Positions 46,691 through 58,276 of a DNA stretch of 64,000 nt are shown piece by piece. Numbering within the stretch: the first letter of the stretch is position 1; each line of letters starts with the position of its first letter. Both the position numbers and the translations under genes were made by a program. The stretch lies in the NCBI GenBank assembly GCA_014529385.2, contig CM043949.1, positions 113,045,977-113,109,976 on the forward strand, given 5' to 3'. Below the pieces are notes generated by a model. It searched no databases. It saw only the letters and a program-made list of their open reading frames with translations, and was not told the DNA's origin. This stretch comes from Adiantum capillus-veneris. Taxonomy: Eukaryota; Streptophyta; Polypodiopsida; Polypodiales; Pteridaceae.

Positions 46691-46900
46691 TGACGGGAGC
46701 AAAGCGAACCCCAAACCCCCGACGGCCTCTAAAACACCGGGGACTGAATGGAGCGCCTCGAGCCTGTCATGGTAAAGCAAACAGGGGCACCACCTAGCTT
46801 CAGCGGCTAGGACGCAAACAACGCACCACCATAACAAATTTTTCATCCAAGAGAGATGGATGCTTGGGAGTAATGATGAAGAGGAAAGGGAATGAGATCA

Positions 46901-46954
<54 letters not shown>

Positions 46955-48265
46955 GGTATAGCGGCTTAGTACTTAGGCACCACAAAAGGATGGCGAATCC
47001 GCACACCCTTCACACATACACAAGCTCACTCCAAACACAAGACTAGGTGGCGATTCCGCACACCTCACATGGGCAAAACATTGCAAGAAAACATACTCAC
47101 AAAACCTCAAGCTTTATTTAGAGAATAAGGCGATGAAATGGGGAGCATAGGGTAGGGGAATGAGAAGGGAGAGAGTGGTAGAGCACATGGCGGATAGGTG
47201 GGAGTTGATGACGAAGACTTGCACGAGGGTTATGGACATCATCCTTCATTTAGTTGCCCTTCATCTTCCATAGCCAAGGGTGTAGAGGTCATGCTCAAGA
47301 CAAGCATGGTGATTGCGGTGATGGTGATGGTGTGTGTGTGTGTGTGTGTGCACTAGGCACACACAGTGCATAGTGTGTTCTTTGGTGATGTTGTGTGTGT
47401 ATTTAGTGTGATGGTGACCCCTCTTTATATAGGGGAGGAGGGGGGAGGAATTCTAGAATTTAGAAATGAAGAAATCATTATCTACATAGGCCATGTGACT
47501 ATGGGCCCCACTTGTCTGGCTGTGTGTATATGTGCCAGAACAGCAGTCTCATGAGAGAGAGACTAAGAGAGAGAGATGGGTTGATGAAAAAAAGTGAGAG
47601 GTGACATGGAGAATAAAGTAATTACAAGATGGGAGAGAGGGGAGTGTGTTCAGAGGTGAATCTGTGTGGAGATGTGTATGAACACAAGAAAAATCAGGTA
47701 ACCACTGGGTGGGGATGGGTCTGTGGGCACCTTTTTCAGTGAAACTGAGTGTGTGTGAGTGTGGGGAAGGTTATTTAGCTACAAGAAAAGAGATATGGCG
47801 CCCTTTAGAGAGAGAGAGGGGGATATTTGGGTCATGGGATATGATAGGAGAGAGAAAGAGGGGGTGGGGTTTACTATTTTGGAAGATAGGGCAAGTTGCA
47901 TGTGAGTTAGGGTGCATTATTGGTGAGTTATAATGCATTATTGGTGAGAGGTGGGGTAGCTTGAGGGGAGAGAGAAAGGAGAAATGACAAGGGGAAGAGA
48001 GAGGGGGTTGACCTTTTGAGTGGAGGAGAGGAAAAGGGACACACGGCGGGGCAACAATGAAGAAAAAGGAGGCAAGGTGGGGATGGGCTACCCCGTAGGC
48101 ATGAGGTGGCCTATTTTACCTTTCTTATATATTTACATAATCATACTTTATTTTTTTCTTACTTTTTCCAATGCCTTTTATCACTCCCTCCCCAAGAGGG
48201 GTTTTCATGGGGTGGGGACGAGAGAAGGGGGGTATGGGAGCTTGGCTTGTGAAAAGACCCCATCA
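46691..48265 (-). repeat. Gypsy 1 5' LTR
   Basis: 1575 bp, partner of 38967-40554. GA tract at about 46904-46947 is shorter than in the partner (about 39181-39236). TATA box at 47423-47432. Confidence 0.95.
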
Positions 48266-48767
48266 ACACTCTTTTTTGCTTCCACCTATGCACCTTGAGT
48301 GGACTACAAGAGGCAAACCAATGTTCCTTCATGCTACCCTCTCATATTTGCTACCTTTTTAAATTCCATATCTATCAGCAAATAATTTCTTGAGTAGTTT
48401 ATTAATATTTCGCATGCTAGTAAGTACTCCAATAATACGCTTACTTCCCACTGGGTTTTTTCCCTTTGGTCATCCATGTAGTAAACCGTAATTTAGAACC
48501 TCATCATTCTACTTCCCTTGTACATACTTTTCATAAATAAACAGAAGCTTCTCCATTATGCTATTACAATGGACAAATGTAACATCATCTCTCACATCAG
48601 ACATATTCGGCCCAATCAAGATGCTGCAACAACTTGAACCTCATCAATAAATTCAACTACAAATGAAGACAATCAACACATAAACAACCAATCAAAAACC
48701 TTCCGCAACCTCCAAGGACACTTTTCAACAGTGCCCCAAGACGGGCACTAAAATCTAAAGGGGGGAA

Positions 48768-49206
48768 TGTTAACTGAGTCAACGTGAGTTAATAGAAGCT
48801 GCTAAAGATCGAAGACATACGGATTCACATCAAAGATCAATACGAAGAAGCACAAAGATTGGAGTTACACATTTTTCACGTTTTCCCAAAATGGTCACGT
48901 ATTGTAAATTCTTGATTTATTTCAAGCCATTGTAATATCTTAATGTGTTACGGGCTCAATGGGAGTTCCAAGATGTAAAGAACATGTCAGCTAGTGTGCC
49001 TAGGGAGCAGATTTAGTAAGTGGTGGAGCCCTAAAGGACTTGGACGAGCAAACATTGCACATTTTTACCCTAGGTATATAAGGCAGTGTGTAAAAGAATT
49101 TAGGGTTCTCAAGCTCATTCGTTGAGAGCACTCGTTGGTGAGAGCTCTTGAGGTGTGTGGCTATGGAGTCCTTGAGCTTCTCCTTGCCCATGAGACTTGG
49201 TTAACA
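48768..49206 (+). repeat. 3' LTR of the gag-only retroelement
   Basis: Starts TGTTAACTGAG directly after a polypurine tract and ends GGTTAACA at 49206, so the two ends are short inverted repeats (TGTTAAC/GTTAACA). A TATA box (tatataag) lies at about 49074-49082. Length would be 439 bp. The 5' partner was not found in the window, so the right edge is inferred from the terminal inverted repeat only. Confidence 0.6.
49074..49082 (+). promoter_or_regulatory. LTR TATA box of the gag-only element
   Basis: gtatataag in the LTR, 306 bp from its start. Placement fits a U3/R promoter. Confidence 0.5.
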
Positions 49207-50333
49207 CTAATCAATGATTCATTCTCTCTCACTATGCCTCTGTCTTACTTCTTATGATTGCCTATGATGCTAAGATTAACTAGATCTTAACTAATTAGTG
49301 GTTAATCCCTCTCTAATCTTGTGTGATTGCCCTCTTTTGCTTGTGTGTGCATGTAGGTTTGATTGGAGTGTGGTGCTCGATAGATCTATGCGCGTGTGCT
49401 TGCGATTAGTGTGTTGCATGATAGGATTAGTATTGTGTGCGTCTTGCAATCGTAGTGTGCGTGATTGGGTTGATTAGAGGTGAAGAGAAGTGGATATGGA
49501 GATTGCCCTTCATTGTGGCTTAGCTCCTCAATAGGCTGAGAAGATCACCTGGTAGAGTTAACCATTCGTGTTTCCACGATTAGCTCACTAATTGTGTGAG
49601 TGTTTTCATGCCCTAGCCGGGTAGCTCATCCCTCCATATTGACAATTTTGTTGGTCATTGGAGCTATTGCATCGATGGGACCCCCAACAATGACCTTATG
49701 GGGAATCCTCTTTCTTAAAGAACTTCCTTTGATTATACTAATATACCCTTCAAAACTCAACTTTCTCTTGAGAAAATTAAATGTTAACATAATTGCATTA
49801 CTATACAAAACCTTGTACACATACTTTTTTGGATGCTATTTCTCATTTAAATGCATAATCAAGAAAAAATTGTGAGCCTTTTATTAGAGCTTCTTTATTT
49901 CAAAAATTTTAATGCCTCTTCAAAAATTACGATTATTTCCAAAAGTCCATAATTTAGCTACATATGATTTATAGCATTTAACTCCATTAAGTAATTCAAG
50001 AAAAAGAGTAACTTGAAAATCAAAAGAAGATTATTGTAAAGATTTAGGGATAATTTCACATATTATTCACCAATCATCATACATACTACTTAGATATGTA
50101 TGATCTCTAGTCACTTACAGTTAAAAAGAGTGCTTTCTACTCTCTCTATACCATATTTCTACGCCATATTAGTTTGGTAATCTACGAAACTTGAAAGAAC
50201 ATTGTAGTTAGTGCTAGTAACTTTGTTAGTTAACAATCAAAATTAATAAGTTGTTCCTTAAAGTAAGAGGAATTCTTGCTTAGGAAACATAAGAGCTTAA
50301 ATATGAATTATCTTAGAGTAAAAGTATTATGAT
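49207..50333. other. No gene recognised
   Basis: AT-rich sequence with no domain I can name. Possibly more of a decayed retroelement. Confidence 0.45.
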
Positions 50334-50753
50334 GTGAAATTGCATGAAGGCGTTGAGAAAAAAATACCTTGGTGTGTGTGTGTAGAGTCTTCTTCTTGCT
50401 TTGAAGGCGAAAGTGAGATAGTCAATCTTACAATTCTTAATATACTAAAGACTTATGTTACAAAATTAGATCAATGCTCTCAATGGGAAAAGCACTTACC
50501 TCTTGTAGAGTATGCATACATTAATACTATCCGTACTTCTATGGAAAAAGAACCTTTTGGAATAATTGAAGAAAGACCTAAAAGTCCCTTGCTACTTCAA
50601 GTACATGGGAAGATCTTTGATGCCGATGAGTATAGCAGTGACCTACAAGAATCTTTTCAAAATAACAAGGAGGCTATGTCCATCTCTCAAAAAAGGCAAA
50701 AAGTTGATGCTCACAAGCACATAAGGGACTTAACGTTTAAAGAAAATGATTAG
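50334..50753 (+). pseudogene. Gypsy integrase C-terminal fragment
   Basis: The frame contains WEKHLPLVEYAYINTIRTS followed by FGIIEERPKSPLL. It matches the end of the integrase core of chromovirus-type elements (WEKHLPLVEFAYN...PFE..YGR.P..P). It lies upstream of, and on the same strand as, the integrase start in the next feature, so domain order is reversed. It is best read as a separate element fragment. Confidence 0.75.
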
Positions 50754-50819
50754 TTCTTACTTAAGTTTCCCAAGGCTAAAATGACGAACAAAAATCCTAC
50801 GGGATGAACTTAAATAATC

Positions 50820-51342
50820 GCACAGAGAAGCAAGAAAGGAAAATCAAAGGCTTTCACGTTGAAGGTGATGAACTTTACTTTGGTAATTGTCTTTGTATTC
50901 CAAATCAAGGTGGAATCAAACTTTAGATATTACAGGAAGCTCATGGGATACCTATAGCAGGACATCCAAGATACATTAAGACTTACTCTATTGTAAGAAA
51001 GAGTTTCTTTTGGCCAGGACTAAAGCGCGATGTGTTGAACTATGTTACAAGATGTTTAACATGCCAAGGTATTAAAGCTGAACGATTTCGATACCCGGGT
51101 AAGCTTCAACCAATTGATGATCCACAAATAAACTGGGAATGCATATCCATGGATTTCATTACAGGACTTCCTACATCTCTGGGATATGACTCTATTTTTG
51201 TGGTTGTTCATATGCTTACAAAAATGATCCATTTATTTCCAGCCAAGACAACATTTATGGCTAGGGATATAGCTCAGGTCTTCATGAAAGGTGTTTTCAT
51301 GTATCACGGTTTACCTCGACAGATTATTTCTGATTGTGATGC
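50820..51342 (+). pseudogene. Chromovirus integrase, N-terminal half (split by gypsy 2)
   Basis: The HHCC zinc-binding region is visible as AGHPRYIKTY...FFWPGLKRDVLNYVTRCLTCQ, then the catalytic core begins: WECISMDFITGLP (first Asp), FPAKTTFMARDIAQVF and HGLPRQIISDCDA (second Asp). There it is cut by the gypsy 2 insertion. Joining position 51342 to 60572 (removing the duplicated ATGC) restores GAT-TGT-GAT-GCA-AAG, reading DCDAKFTSNFWKALF. A TAG at about 50923 interrupts it. Confidence 0.9.
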
Positions 51343-51456
51343 TGACGAAGGAAATTTGGAATGGCGGCCTCTACACCAAAACAAACTCCATTGCGCCACA
51401 AGGGAAATGAGATGAGGGCACCACCTAGTCTTGGAAGCGTGGACTAGGACCGCTAC

Positions 51457-51512
<56 letters not shown>

Positions 51513-51819
51513 ATCACTATGAATGAAGCATTAACCTTAGTGTGTGTACAAGGAATGGATAACTTCAAGCACTCCCAACACAAATAGCATGTAGATTACT
51601 AAACATCAACTCAAGAATTAGCCAAAATCACATCAAGCACTCTCACACACACATAAAAGATCTCTCTTAATTAACATAAGTAAGAGGAGGGGAGGTTACT
51701 ATCATAAAACAATTTGCACTCTATAATGTGCAAAGAATGGAGTGAATGAATGAGCTTTATGGGCTCATGATGAGTGATACAAAGACTCAATGAGGTTGAG
51801 GGAGACTTGAAATTACAAA

Positions 51820-51854
<35 letters not shown>

Positions 51855-52835
51855 CGCTTTATATAGGCAATAGAGTGATTAGGAGTGAGGTGAAGATCCA
51901 AGTGCAATTTGTACAAATGAAGCTTGATTAGGGACATTCTACCAATGAAGAAGCTCCTTCCAAGTGATTTGTTGACCAATTTGAAACTAATTGGCTCCAT
52001 CATCACTTGTGTTGTCTTCACTCCTTCCTCCATAGCTTAAGTCCAAGAGCTTCCTTATTTTAAAATGTAAAGAATCTACATAAAATCAATGCATATCTAG
52101 TAATAATAGGAAGGGGTTGAATGACAACTTATGAATTACAACAAGATTAAGCATGATTTGAGAGGTGATTAGAAGAGGAATTTGTGATGGTTTTATGAGC
52201 TTGAGAGAGAGGAGGAAGGAGGGGAGGGTGAGGAGACTAATGGCTGATTTTAGAGAAGGACTCAATGTGGAAAAGGAAGGGTGTGTGTGTAAAGGTAGAG
52301 GGGGTGGTCTCCACCACAGTTGGAAAAACTGGCGTCTGCCATTTTGGCCATATCTCCTAGATCGTAGATGCAAAAATTATAAAAAACATATAGTCAGAAT
52401 CTCCAGCTCATCAGCTACAACTTTGATGAAGAAAACGTTTCTTGGATCGGAGTGGACGTATTTTTAAAAAATCCAGCAAAATCATGTGTCTGTTTTCTTC
52501 CTTCACCAAGTCTTCCACCTGGGTCCCATCTGTTTGAATCATCATATGGCTCCAAATCCATGATGATATGAGCCCTCATGACCCTTGAATCATGGGTGTA
52601 TGGCTCCACAACATCATATCTTTTCTTTTCACATTTACATATTTTCCCTTCCTCTTACCATTAGGTTCTACCTTTCACCTCCTGTGAATTAGTCAAGGAA
52701 AAATTCTCATCAAGTCATTTTTTTTTTGAATTTTTCCAAGAGGTCGATCTCACTCTTTCTTTTATTGTAAACCTCTAGAAGCAAGGAAAACCAACAAAAT
52801 ATAGTAAACAAAAAATTTGTGATAGGCTCGGATCA
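51343..52835 (-). repeat. Gypsy 2 3' LTR
   Basis: Plus orientation tgacgaaggaaat...ctcggatca. Contains a GA tract (about 51460-51511), a G run (about 51819-51854) and a TATA box (51857-51866, minus strand). Confidence 0.95.
51857..51866 (-). promoter_or_regulatory. LTR TATA box, gypsy 2
   Basis: Minus strand CTATATAAAG directly next to a G/C homopolymer. The equivalent in the 5' LTR is at 59586-59595. Confidence 0.65.
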
Positions 52836-52850
52836 TAGCCCCCCCAAACC
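52836..52850 (-). other. Gypsy 2 polypurine tract
   Basis: Minus strand GGTTTGGGGGGGCTA directly before the 3' LTR. Confidence 0.75.
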
Positions 52851-52876
52851 TGGCTAAAGGTATTTATGCCTCTAGC

Positions 52877-54196
52877 CTACTTTCTTTGATCTTGGGTTGA
52901 CCTTATTCTGATGTGATAAGGCTTTAGACGCCATCCATTTGTCCTGGTCTTGTGCACTTTACCATCAATGTCTTGAAGTCTGTAAGAGCCATTTTTGAAC
53001 TTTTTAGTGACCAAGAACGGGCCTTCCCATCGAAAAAGAAACTTTCCATCCTTACGAGTGTCGAAGCGATTGTCATATCGAAGCACCAGAGATCCCTTTT
53101 TGATGTCTTTAGATGCTAGCTTTTTGTTGAACTTTTCTCTGCGCTTCTCTGCTTCTTGAGAGTAGTGGTTGATGGCTTCTTCACGATCCAATTGCAGCCT
53201 CTCTAGATCCATGATCCTTTGATGTACTTTCTCCTTTTGAGAGCCTACCTGGCTACCCAATATTCGAAGACTTGTCAACTTCACTTCAATGGGCAAAAGC
53301 GCCTCCTTTCCATAAACCAAATGAAAGGGTGTGTACCCTAATGCGGTTTTGAAGGAGGTTCTATAGGCCCATAGAGCTCCATTCAGGTGTTTGTCCCAAT
53401 CTTGGCGCCTGGCATGTACCTGTTGGGTGAGAATTTTGCAAATGATTCCATTTACCTTTTCCACAAAGCCATTGCACTGAGGGTAGTAATGAGTAGAGAG
53501 TTGATGCTGAATATTTAGCTTCTGCATGAGTTCTCCTACCAAGTCTGCTCTAAACCCTGGTCCTCTATCAAATAGTATTTCAAGAGGGGTGCCAAACCGG
53601 CAACAGATGTGGTCAAAGATGAACTGACTCACATCCTTAGCAGTAATTCTATTGGTTGGCATAGCCTCAACCCATCTAGTCATGTAGTCTACTCCCATAA
53701 TGATGTACTCTTTACTTGACTGAGTGCGTGGTAGAGGCCCTACGACATCAATTCCCCAGTTCTCAAAGGGCCCATATACCTTTATTGGGTTCAGAGGTTC
53801 AGCTATGAGCCATCGTGGTCCTGCTTTCTGACATTCATCACATGTTTGACACCAGTATTTGACATCACGATGAAGACTTGGCCAAGTAAACCCAGCTTGT
53901 AGAACCTTTCTACTAGTGATGTTGTGTGCAAAGTTTCCTCCGCACACATCATCGTGACAAGCTTTTAAAATCTCTTCAATTTCACTCTTCAAAGGCACTC
54001 TCCTAAGCACACCATCCTTACCAAGACAATACAAATTATCATTTACTATGCGAAACCTGGTAGCCTTCCTAGCTAACCATCGCCTTTCCCCTGCATTCAT
54101 GTGTTTAGGAGCCTCTCCTTGCTCCAGAAGGTGCATAATATCTTCTAAGTCCTCCTTTCCTTGCTGAAGTGGAAGTTGGATGGACACTGCTCCCAC
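52877..54196 (-). CDS. Gypsy 2 integrase
   Basis: A 439-codon frame that ends the polyprotein. It has the HHCC domain (GGNFAHNITSRK, RDVKYWCQTCDECQKAG), the DDE core (WGIDVVGPLPR, FDRGPGFRADLVGE, CNGFVEKVNGI) and a C-terminal domain (VLRYDNRFDTRKDGKF, RWEGPFLVTKKF). It is uninterrupted. It is preceded in frame by a TAG (54245-54247) that cuts it from the second RNase H, in a phrase that normally reads PRDQN, consistent with CAG to TAG. Confidence 0.94.
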   Translation of the reverse strand: MGAVSIQLPLQQGKEDLEDIMHLLEQGEAPKHMNAGERRWLARKATRFRIVNDNLYCLGKDGVLRRVPLKSEIEEILKACHDDVCGGNFAHNITSRKVLQAGFTWPSLHRDVKYWCQTCDECQKAGPRWLIAEPLNPIKVYGPFENWGIDVVGPLPRTQSSKEYIIMGVDYMTRWVEAMPTNRITAKDVSQFIFDHICCRFGTPLEILFDRGPGFRADLVGELMQKLNIQHQLSTHYYPQCNGFVEKVNGIICKILTQQVHARRQDWDKHLNGALWAYRTSFKTALGYTPFHLVYGKEALLPIEVKLTSLRILGSQVGSQKEKVHQRIMDLERLQLDREEAINHYSQEAEKRREKFNKKLASKDIKKGSLVLRYDNRFDTRKDGKFLFRWEGPFLVTKKFKNGSYRLQDIDGKVHKTRTNGWRLKPYHIRIRSTQDQRK

Positions 54197-54244
54197 TATC
54201 GACTCATTTAACTTCGATGATGCTAGGTGGTTTGCATCCTTGTT

Positions 54245-54646
54245 CTAGTCTCTTGGCACATGATGTACTTGTGTCTCCCTAAATCTCCTCATAAGAGCTT
54301 TGGCTTCTCTCATTTTAGTAGAGAGACTGGCATTTTTGCAAGCCCATGTACCTTGCATTTGCCTTACCAAAAGCATGGAGTCACCAAAAGCATTTAATCT
54401 CTCAATTGAATTATCCAGGCACCAACAAAGGCCATGAATTAGAGCTTGATATTTTGCTTCATTGTTGGAGTGGACATCTTCTAGAGTGATCCCTTCACCA
54501 TGGATCCTCTCTCCCAATGGAGATAAGACCACGATGCTTGCAGGTGCCTTATCCTTGGTTCTCTTGTATGCTCCATCAAAGTAGAGGCTATAAGCATTGA
54601 CCAGAGAATCTAGAGCTGGAGGTGGTGGAAGTTCCTTTCTCTTCAA
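54245..54646 (-). pseudogene. Gypsy 2 second (archaeal-type) RNase H
   Basis: Contains YSLYFDGAYKR, SNNEAKYQALIHGLCWC and LNAFGDSMLLV, the D-E-D pattern of an RNase H distinct from the RT-linked one. The frame ends with VHHVPRD and a TAG at 54245-54247. It is in the same frame as integrase. Confidence 0.88.
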
Positions 54647-54728
54647 ATGGAAAACTTTTTCATAGAACTTGTTTGTTAAAATGTCGGCTAATCATGCTCG
54701 AGTTGTTCTTCCAACCTGTATTGTATAA

Positions 54729-56099
54729 TCAAACTCTTGAAGTCGCACCACCCACTTTTGCTATTTTGTGAGAGATTTCCATATGTTGTAGTGCATAGGG
54801 AAACATATCCTTCACAGTGATAATTACAAACCTCTTTGGTAGCAAGTATGGCCGAAATTTGGTTACCGCAAACATGAGGGCTAACACTAGATGTTCCATT
54901 AGGGTGTAGGCCTTCTCTGTGTTTTCCATGAGGCATCTAGCAAAATACACAGGCCTCATAAAGGATGTTTTTGGATCTTTTTGTAGGAGGGCAGCACCAA
55001 TGGCCTCTTCTCCCACACTAGGGTTTACAAAGAATGTTTCTTCCCAACAAGGTTGAAGGATTACAGGGAGTGACCCTAACATTTTTTTTATCTCTCTAAA
55101 ATGCCCATCACTTTCTTCACTCCAAACAAGCGTCTCTCGACGGGTCAGTTGTTGTAGAGGAAATATCACTTGGGAGAGTAAGTGTATGAATCTACTCAAA
55201 TATCTTAGCTTTTGCAAGAAAGAGATTAATTGTTTGATGGAAGTTGGGGAAGGTAGTTTTAGCAATGTTTCTATCTTTTCAGGATCTACCTCGATTCCAT
55301 CAATGGACACTACATGACCCAATAGTGTAACCTTGCTTTCCCCAATGTGACACTTGTCCTTGTTTAGTTGTCCACCCAGCTTAGCTAAACGAGTAAATCC
55401 TTCATCAATCTTGCCGAGATGCATACTTTTGGAGCTGTAAATACAAAAGTCATCTATGAAAACCCTTATGGACTTACCAAAGTAAGGTTGGAAGACCATA
55501 TTCATGAATCGTTGAAAGGTGGCTGGAGCGTTGGTGAGACCAAAAGGCATGACTCGAAATGCAAAACAGCCCCATGGTGTGATGAAAGTAGTCTTTTTCT
55601 GGTCCTCCTCTGCAATACATATTTGAAAGTAGCCGGAGTAGCCATCACACACTGTGTATCGCTCATGGCCTGCTACTTCATTTAGAATCTCATCTTGAAA
55701 TGGGAGAGGGAAGTGGTCCCTTTTTGTTGCAGCATTTAGTGGCTTGTAATCCACGCACACACGCCATTTACCATTCTTCTTCGGCCTCACCACTACTGGG
55801 GAGACCCATTCTGAATCTTCTACTGGGTATATGAATCCTGCTTCTAAGAGTCTCTTCACCTCGGACAATAGTGCATTTTGTTGCACGACTCCTAATCTTC
55901 TTAGTTTTTGTACTACTGGCTTGCTCCCTTCTTTTAGATGGATATGATGCTTCACTGCAGTGACACCTGTAATGTGAGTGTAATCAGAAATAAACAATGA
56001 TGCATGCTTCTTGAGAACATTTACATAACGCTCCCTTTCTTCTTCCTTTATATCCTTGGATAACATCTTCTCTAGGCTGGCATCCCACACATTCTCCAT
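54729..56099 (-). pseudogene. Gypsy 2 reverse transcriptase and RNase H
   Basis: A 456-codon open frame. RT motifs are KPVVQKLRRLGV, LLEAGFIYPVEDSEWVSPVV, KNGKWRVCVDYKPLN, FGLTNAPATFQRF and catalytic FIDD in VFIDDFCIYSSK. The gypsy RNase H includes IGAALLQKDPKTSFMRPVY and LVLALMFAVTKF. The frame ends with a shift near 54740-54780 before the second RNase H. It lies in a different frame from the protease. The enzyme domains themselves look intact. Confidence 0.94.
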
Positions 56100-56301
56100 T
56101 TGGATCCTTGGGTTGTCTTCTTATGAGGTAGTTTCCTTTATGGTGACGCCCATGACTTCGAGAGTGCTATCACTCTCTTCACTTGAACTCTCTTCCTCGT
56201 CCATGGATGAGGAGCATCCACTTGAGCTCCACTCATCAGCTGACGTCTCTAGTTCAAGGTTCTCTTGTCACCCATTCTTCAAGTTATAAACCACCTTCCG
56301 A

Positions 56302-58032
56302 CTATGGCCACCCACACGAGGCCTCAACTCCAAATCTCCTGTTGCCGTCTTGCCTAGCTCCTATACCCATGAGCCAAGGTTGTTCTAAAATAAGGGGGTA
56401 TCCTTCTCCCTTCACTGGCATCACATAAGTATCAACCTCTGTAGTGATTCCAAAAACAGAAACTCTCAAAGCTTTCACTACACCCACACAAGTGACAGAG
56501 ACATTATTGGCTATTTTTTCCCTAAAGTTTGATGATTCCATTACCTCTAAACCCAATTGATGCATTAGCTTTTTTGTCATGACACAAACCTCTGCTCCAC
56601 TGTCAATGTAAGTTTTTGGAATCCGTTGTCCCTTGATTTGAGCCTCCACCAAAGGCACTATATCCTTGAGACCATAGGCTTTGATTACACTTACTAGCTT
56701 ACTTCGCTTTGCCCTTGTGCTCACCATTTTTGACCACTGTCGTCGCAGCTTTGGGGAGATATGAAGTAGTTGTGGCCAAGTAATCTTTGGTCCTTGAGAA
56801 CTCACATCAGCTGTCAAGTCATAAGGTTGTGTCCGAGATCCCATAGGGAAATCAGAGATGTCAATTTGAGACCTAGTACGGGTCTTTCTCTTCTTGGCTT
56901 CATCTTTAGTTGCCCGAGATGTACTTGCTTCATTGCTTGCATCTTCGCTTGTTTCTTTACTTACTTCATCTTGGACACGCACACGCTTGATAGGCATTGT
57001 AGCCACTTCATCTATCTTCATCTTCCCTTTAACTATTTCTTCCTGGTTGCTTCTGCCCTTGACGACCTCCTCCATCCTTATGATGCTCACATTTGGTTGA
57101 GTAGCAGGGGCTTGAGCCTGAGCACGAGGTGGCTGCAAAATTTGAGGTTGCGGTTGCTCTTGTGCTTGAGCTCTAGCATGGGGAGGACTTACTTGTTGTC
57201 GAGGACCTCTGACAGGGTATTCATATCTTCTGGGATGAGGGCAATTATACATGCCGTGGACATTTTCCCCACAATTGTAACACAACATTTCCCTTGCTTG
57301 ACGTCGCATTGGTGGCCGATTCCCACCATTCCCCTCAATAGGCCTTCTTGCACCCTGCACAAGATTTACTCTCAAACCCTCTAGCTGGTTTGTGAGATTG
57401 TTTATTTGTTGGAGCATATCTTCTTGTTGACCTCTATTGAGGCCTGGTGCATTAGGCACATTTGGAGGTATGTGAGAAGCTTCTATAGTTGTGATATTGC
57501 CTCCCAAAGATAGCTGGCCAGCTTGGGTTTGATAGAGAATCTTTCGATTCTTTTCCCTGGCAATTCTTAAGGCATCTTCAAAAGTATTTGGAAATTTTCT
57601 CTTTACCTTCTTCCTTAGCAAGGGGTACAAACCTGAGATAAATTGATCCTTTTGGAGGCAAATGGGAGCTCGCTCACCAGGGTTAAGTGAGTCTGACCAT
57701 TGCCCCCAAAGTTTCAGAAAACCTTCCTCATAGGTTGCATAACCGTGAGGGTCAACTTGATGAAGGGCCAGAAGCTGTTGCCATAGTTCTTCTGCCGAAT
57801 TGGCTTGTTGAAATCTTCATAGGAAAGCCGCCTTCAATCCCTCCCATTCAGCTCTTTGGGTTGGATCTAGAGCCTGGAACCATACACTAGCTTCTTCTTT
57901 GAGCACCAAAGGAAAAGCTCTCAATTTCAATGCTTCGTCATCCCTCCCAGAGACAAGGAAAGCCATCTCCAAGTTATCCAAAAAATCCCCAGCATTTTCT
58001 CCACTACGCCCAAAAAAATTAGGGAAAGCCAT
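56302..58032 (-). pseudogene. Gypsy 2 gag and protease
   Basis: The start is MAFPNFFGRSGENA (ATG at about 58032). The capsid part has EEASVWFQALDPTQRAEWEGL, then a TGA (57817-57819) where Arg is expected (FL-RFQQ, consistent with CGA to TGA). It continues in frame through GERAPICLQKDQFISGLYPLL, the CCHC knuckle CYNCGENVHGMYNC (with the usual glycine-lysine pair altered), a long charged linker, PKITWPQLL and protease TYIDSGAEVCVMT with YPLILEQPWLMG. Gag and protease share one frame. The frame then shifts before RT. Confidence 0.92.
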
Positions 58033-58054
58033 GATAAAATGGGTTGCCTTCCTC

Positions 58055-58267
58055 TCAATACAGCACACAGATGAAAACGTCTAGGCCCAAATCATATCTT
58101 ATTAAGGGTAGAATAAATGGATTGATAGATGCATTAATCTCAGCTAGACGATGAGGGCCTAGTAAATTCCCTATGATGTTTTGGAACCTAAGCTTTGTGC
58201 TAGTTATTATATGCACCGTTTGTCTAGCAAGAGGTTGGAAAGGTCCATATAAATCCCTATGATTCAT
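58055..58267 (-). CDS. Leader ORF B upstream of gypsy 2 gag (70 aa), unknown family
   Basis: Starts MNHRDLYGPFQ, contains RFQNIIGNLLGPHRLAEI and PFILPLIRY, and ends VFICVLY. Its stop lies about 22 nt before the gag ATG. Similar in length and pattern to the ORF directly upstream and to the gypsy 1 leader ORF. Confidence 0.5.
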   Translation of the reverse strand: MNHRDLYGPFQPLARQTVHIITSTKLRFQNIIGNLLGPHRLAEINASINPFILPLIRYDLGLDVFICVLY

Positions 58268-58276
58268 GGAGTATGC

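Larger units (their letters stand above)
38967..48265 (-). mobile_element. Ty3/gypsy element 1, Tat-like with two RNase H domains
   Basis: A 9.3-kb element on the minus strand, flanked by direct ACAC repeats (38963-38966 and 48266-48269). LTRs are 1588 and 1575 bp and almost identical, so insertion was recent compared with its host element. Order from 5' is LTR, primer site, leader, gag with CCHC, protease, RT, RNase H, second RNase H, integrase, polypurine tract, LTR. The second RNase H between RT and integrase is typical of the Tat lineage of plant gypsy elements. Stops and frame shifts inactivate it. Confidence 0.94.
33953..49206 (+). mobile_element. Gag/protease-only LTR retroelement, interrupted by a gypsy element
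   Basis: The left part is 33953-38966 and the right part is 48266-49206; the gypsy element 38967-48265 is inserted between them. Gag-like and protease-like coding is followed by non-coding sequence, a polypurine tract (TCTAAAGGGGGGAAT, about 48754-48767) and an LTR. No RT, RNase H or integrase is readable in about 6 kb, so it is probably a non-autonomous element that depends on another. The 5' LTR is not found. Confidence 0.65.
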
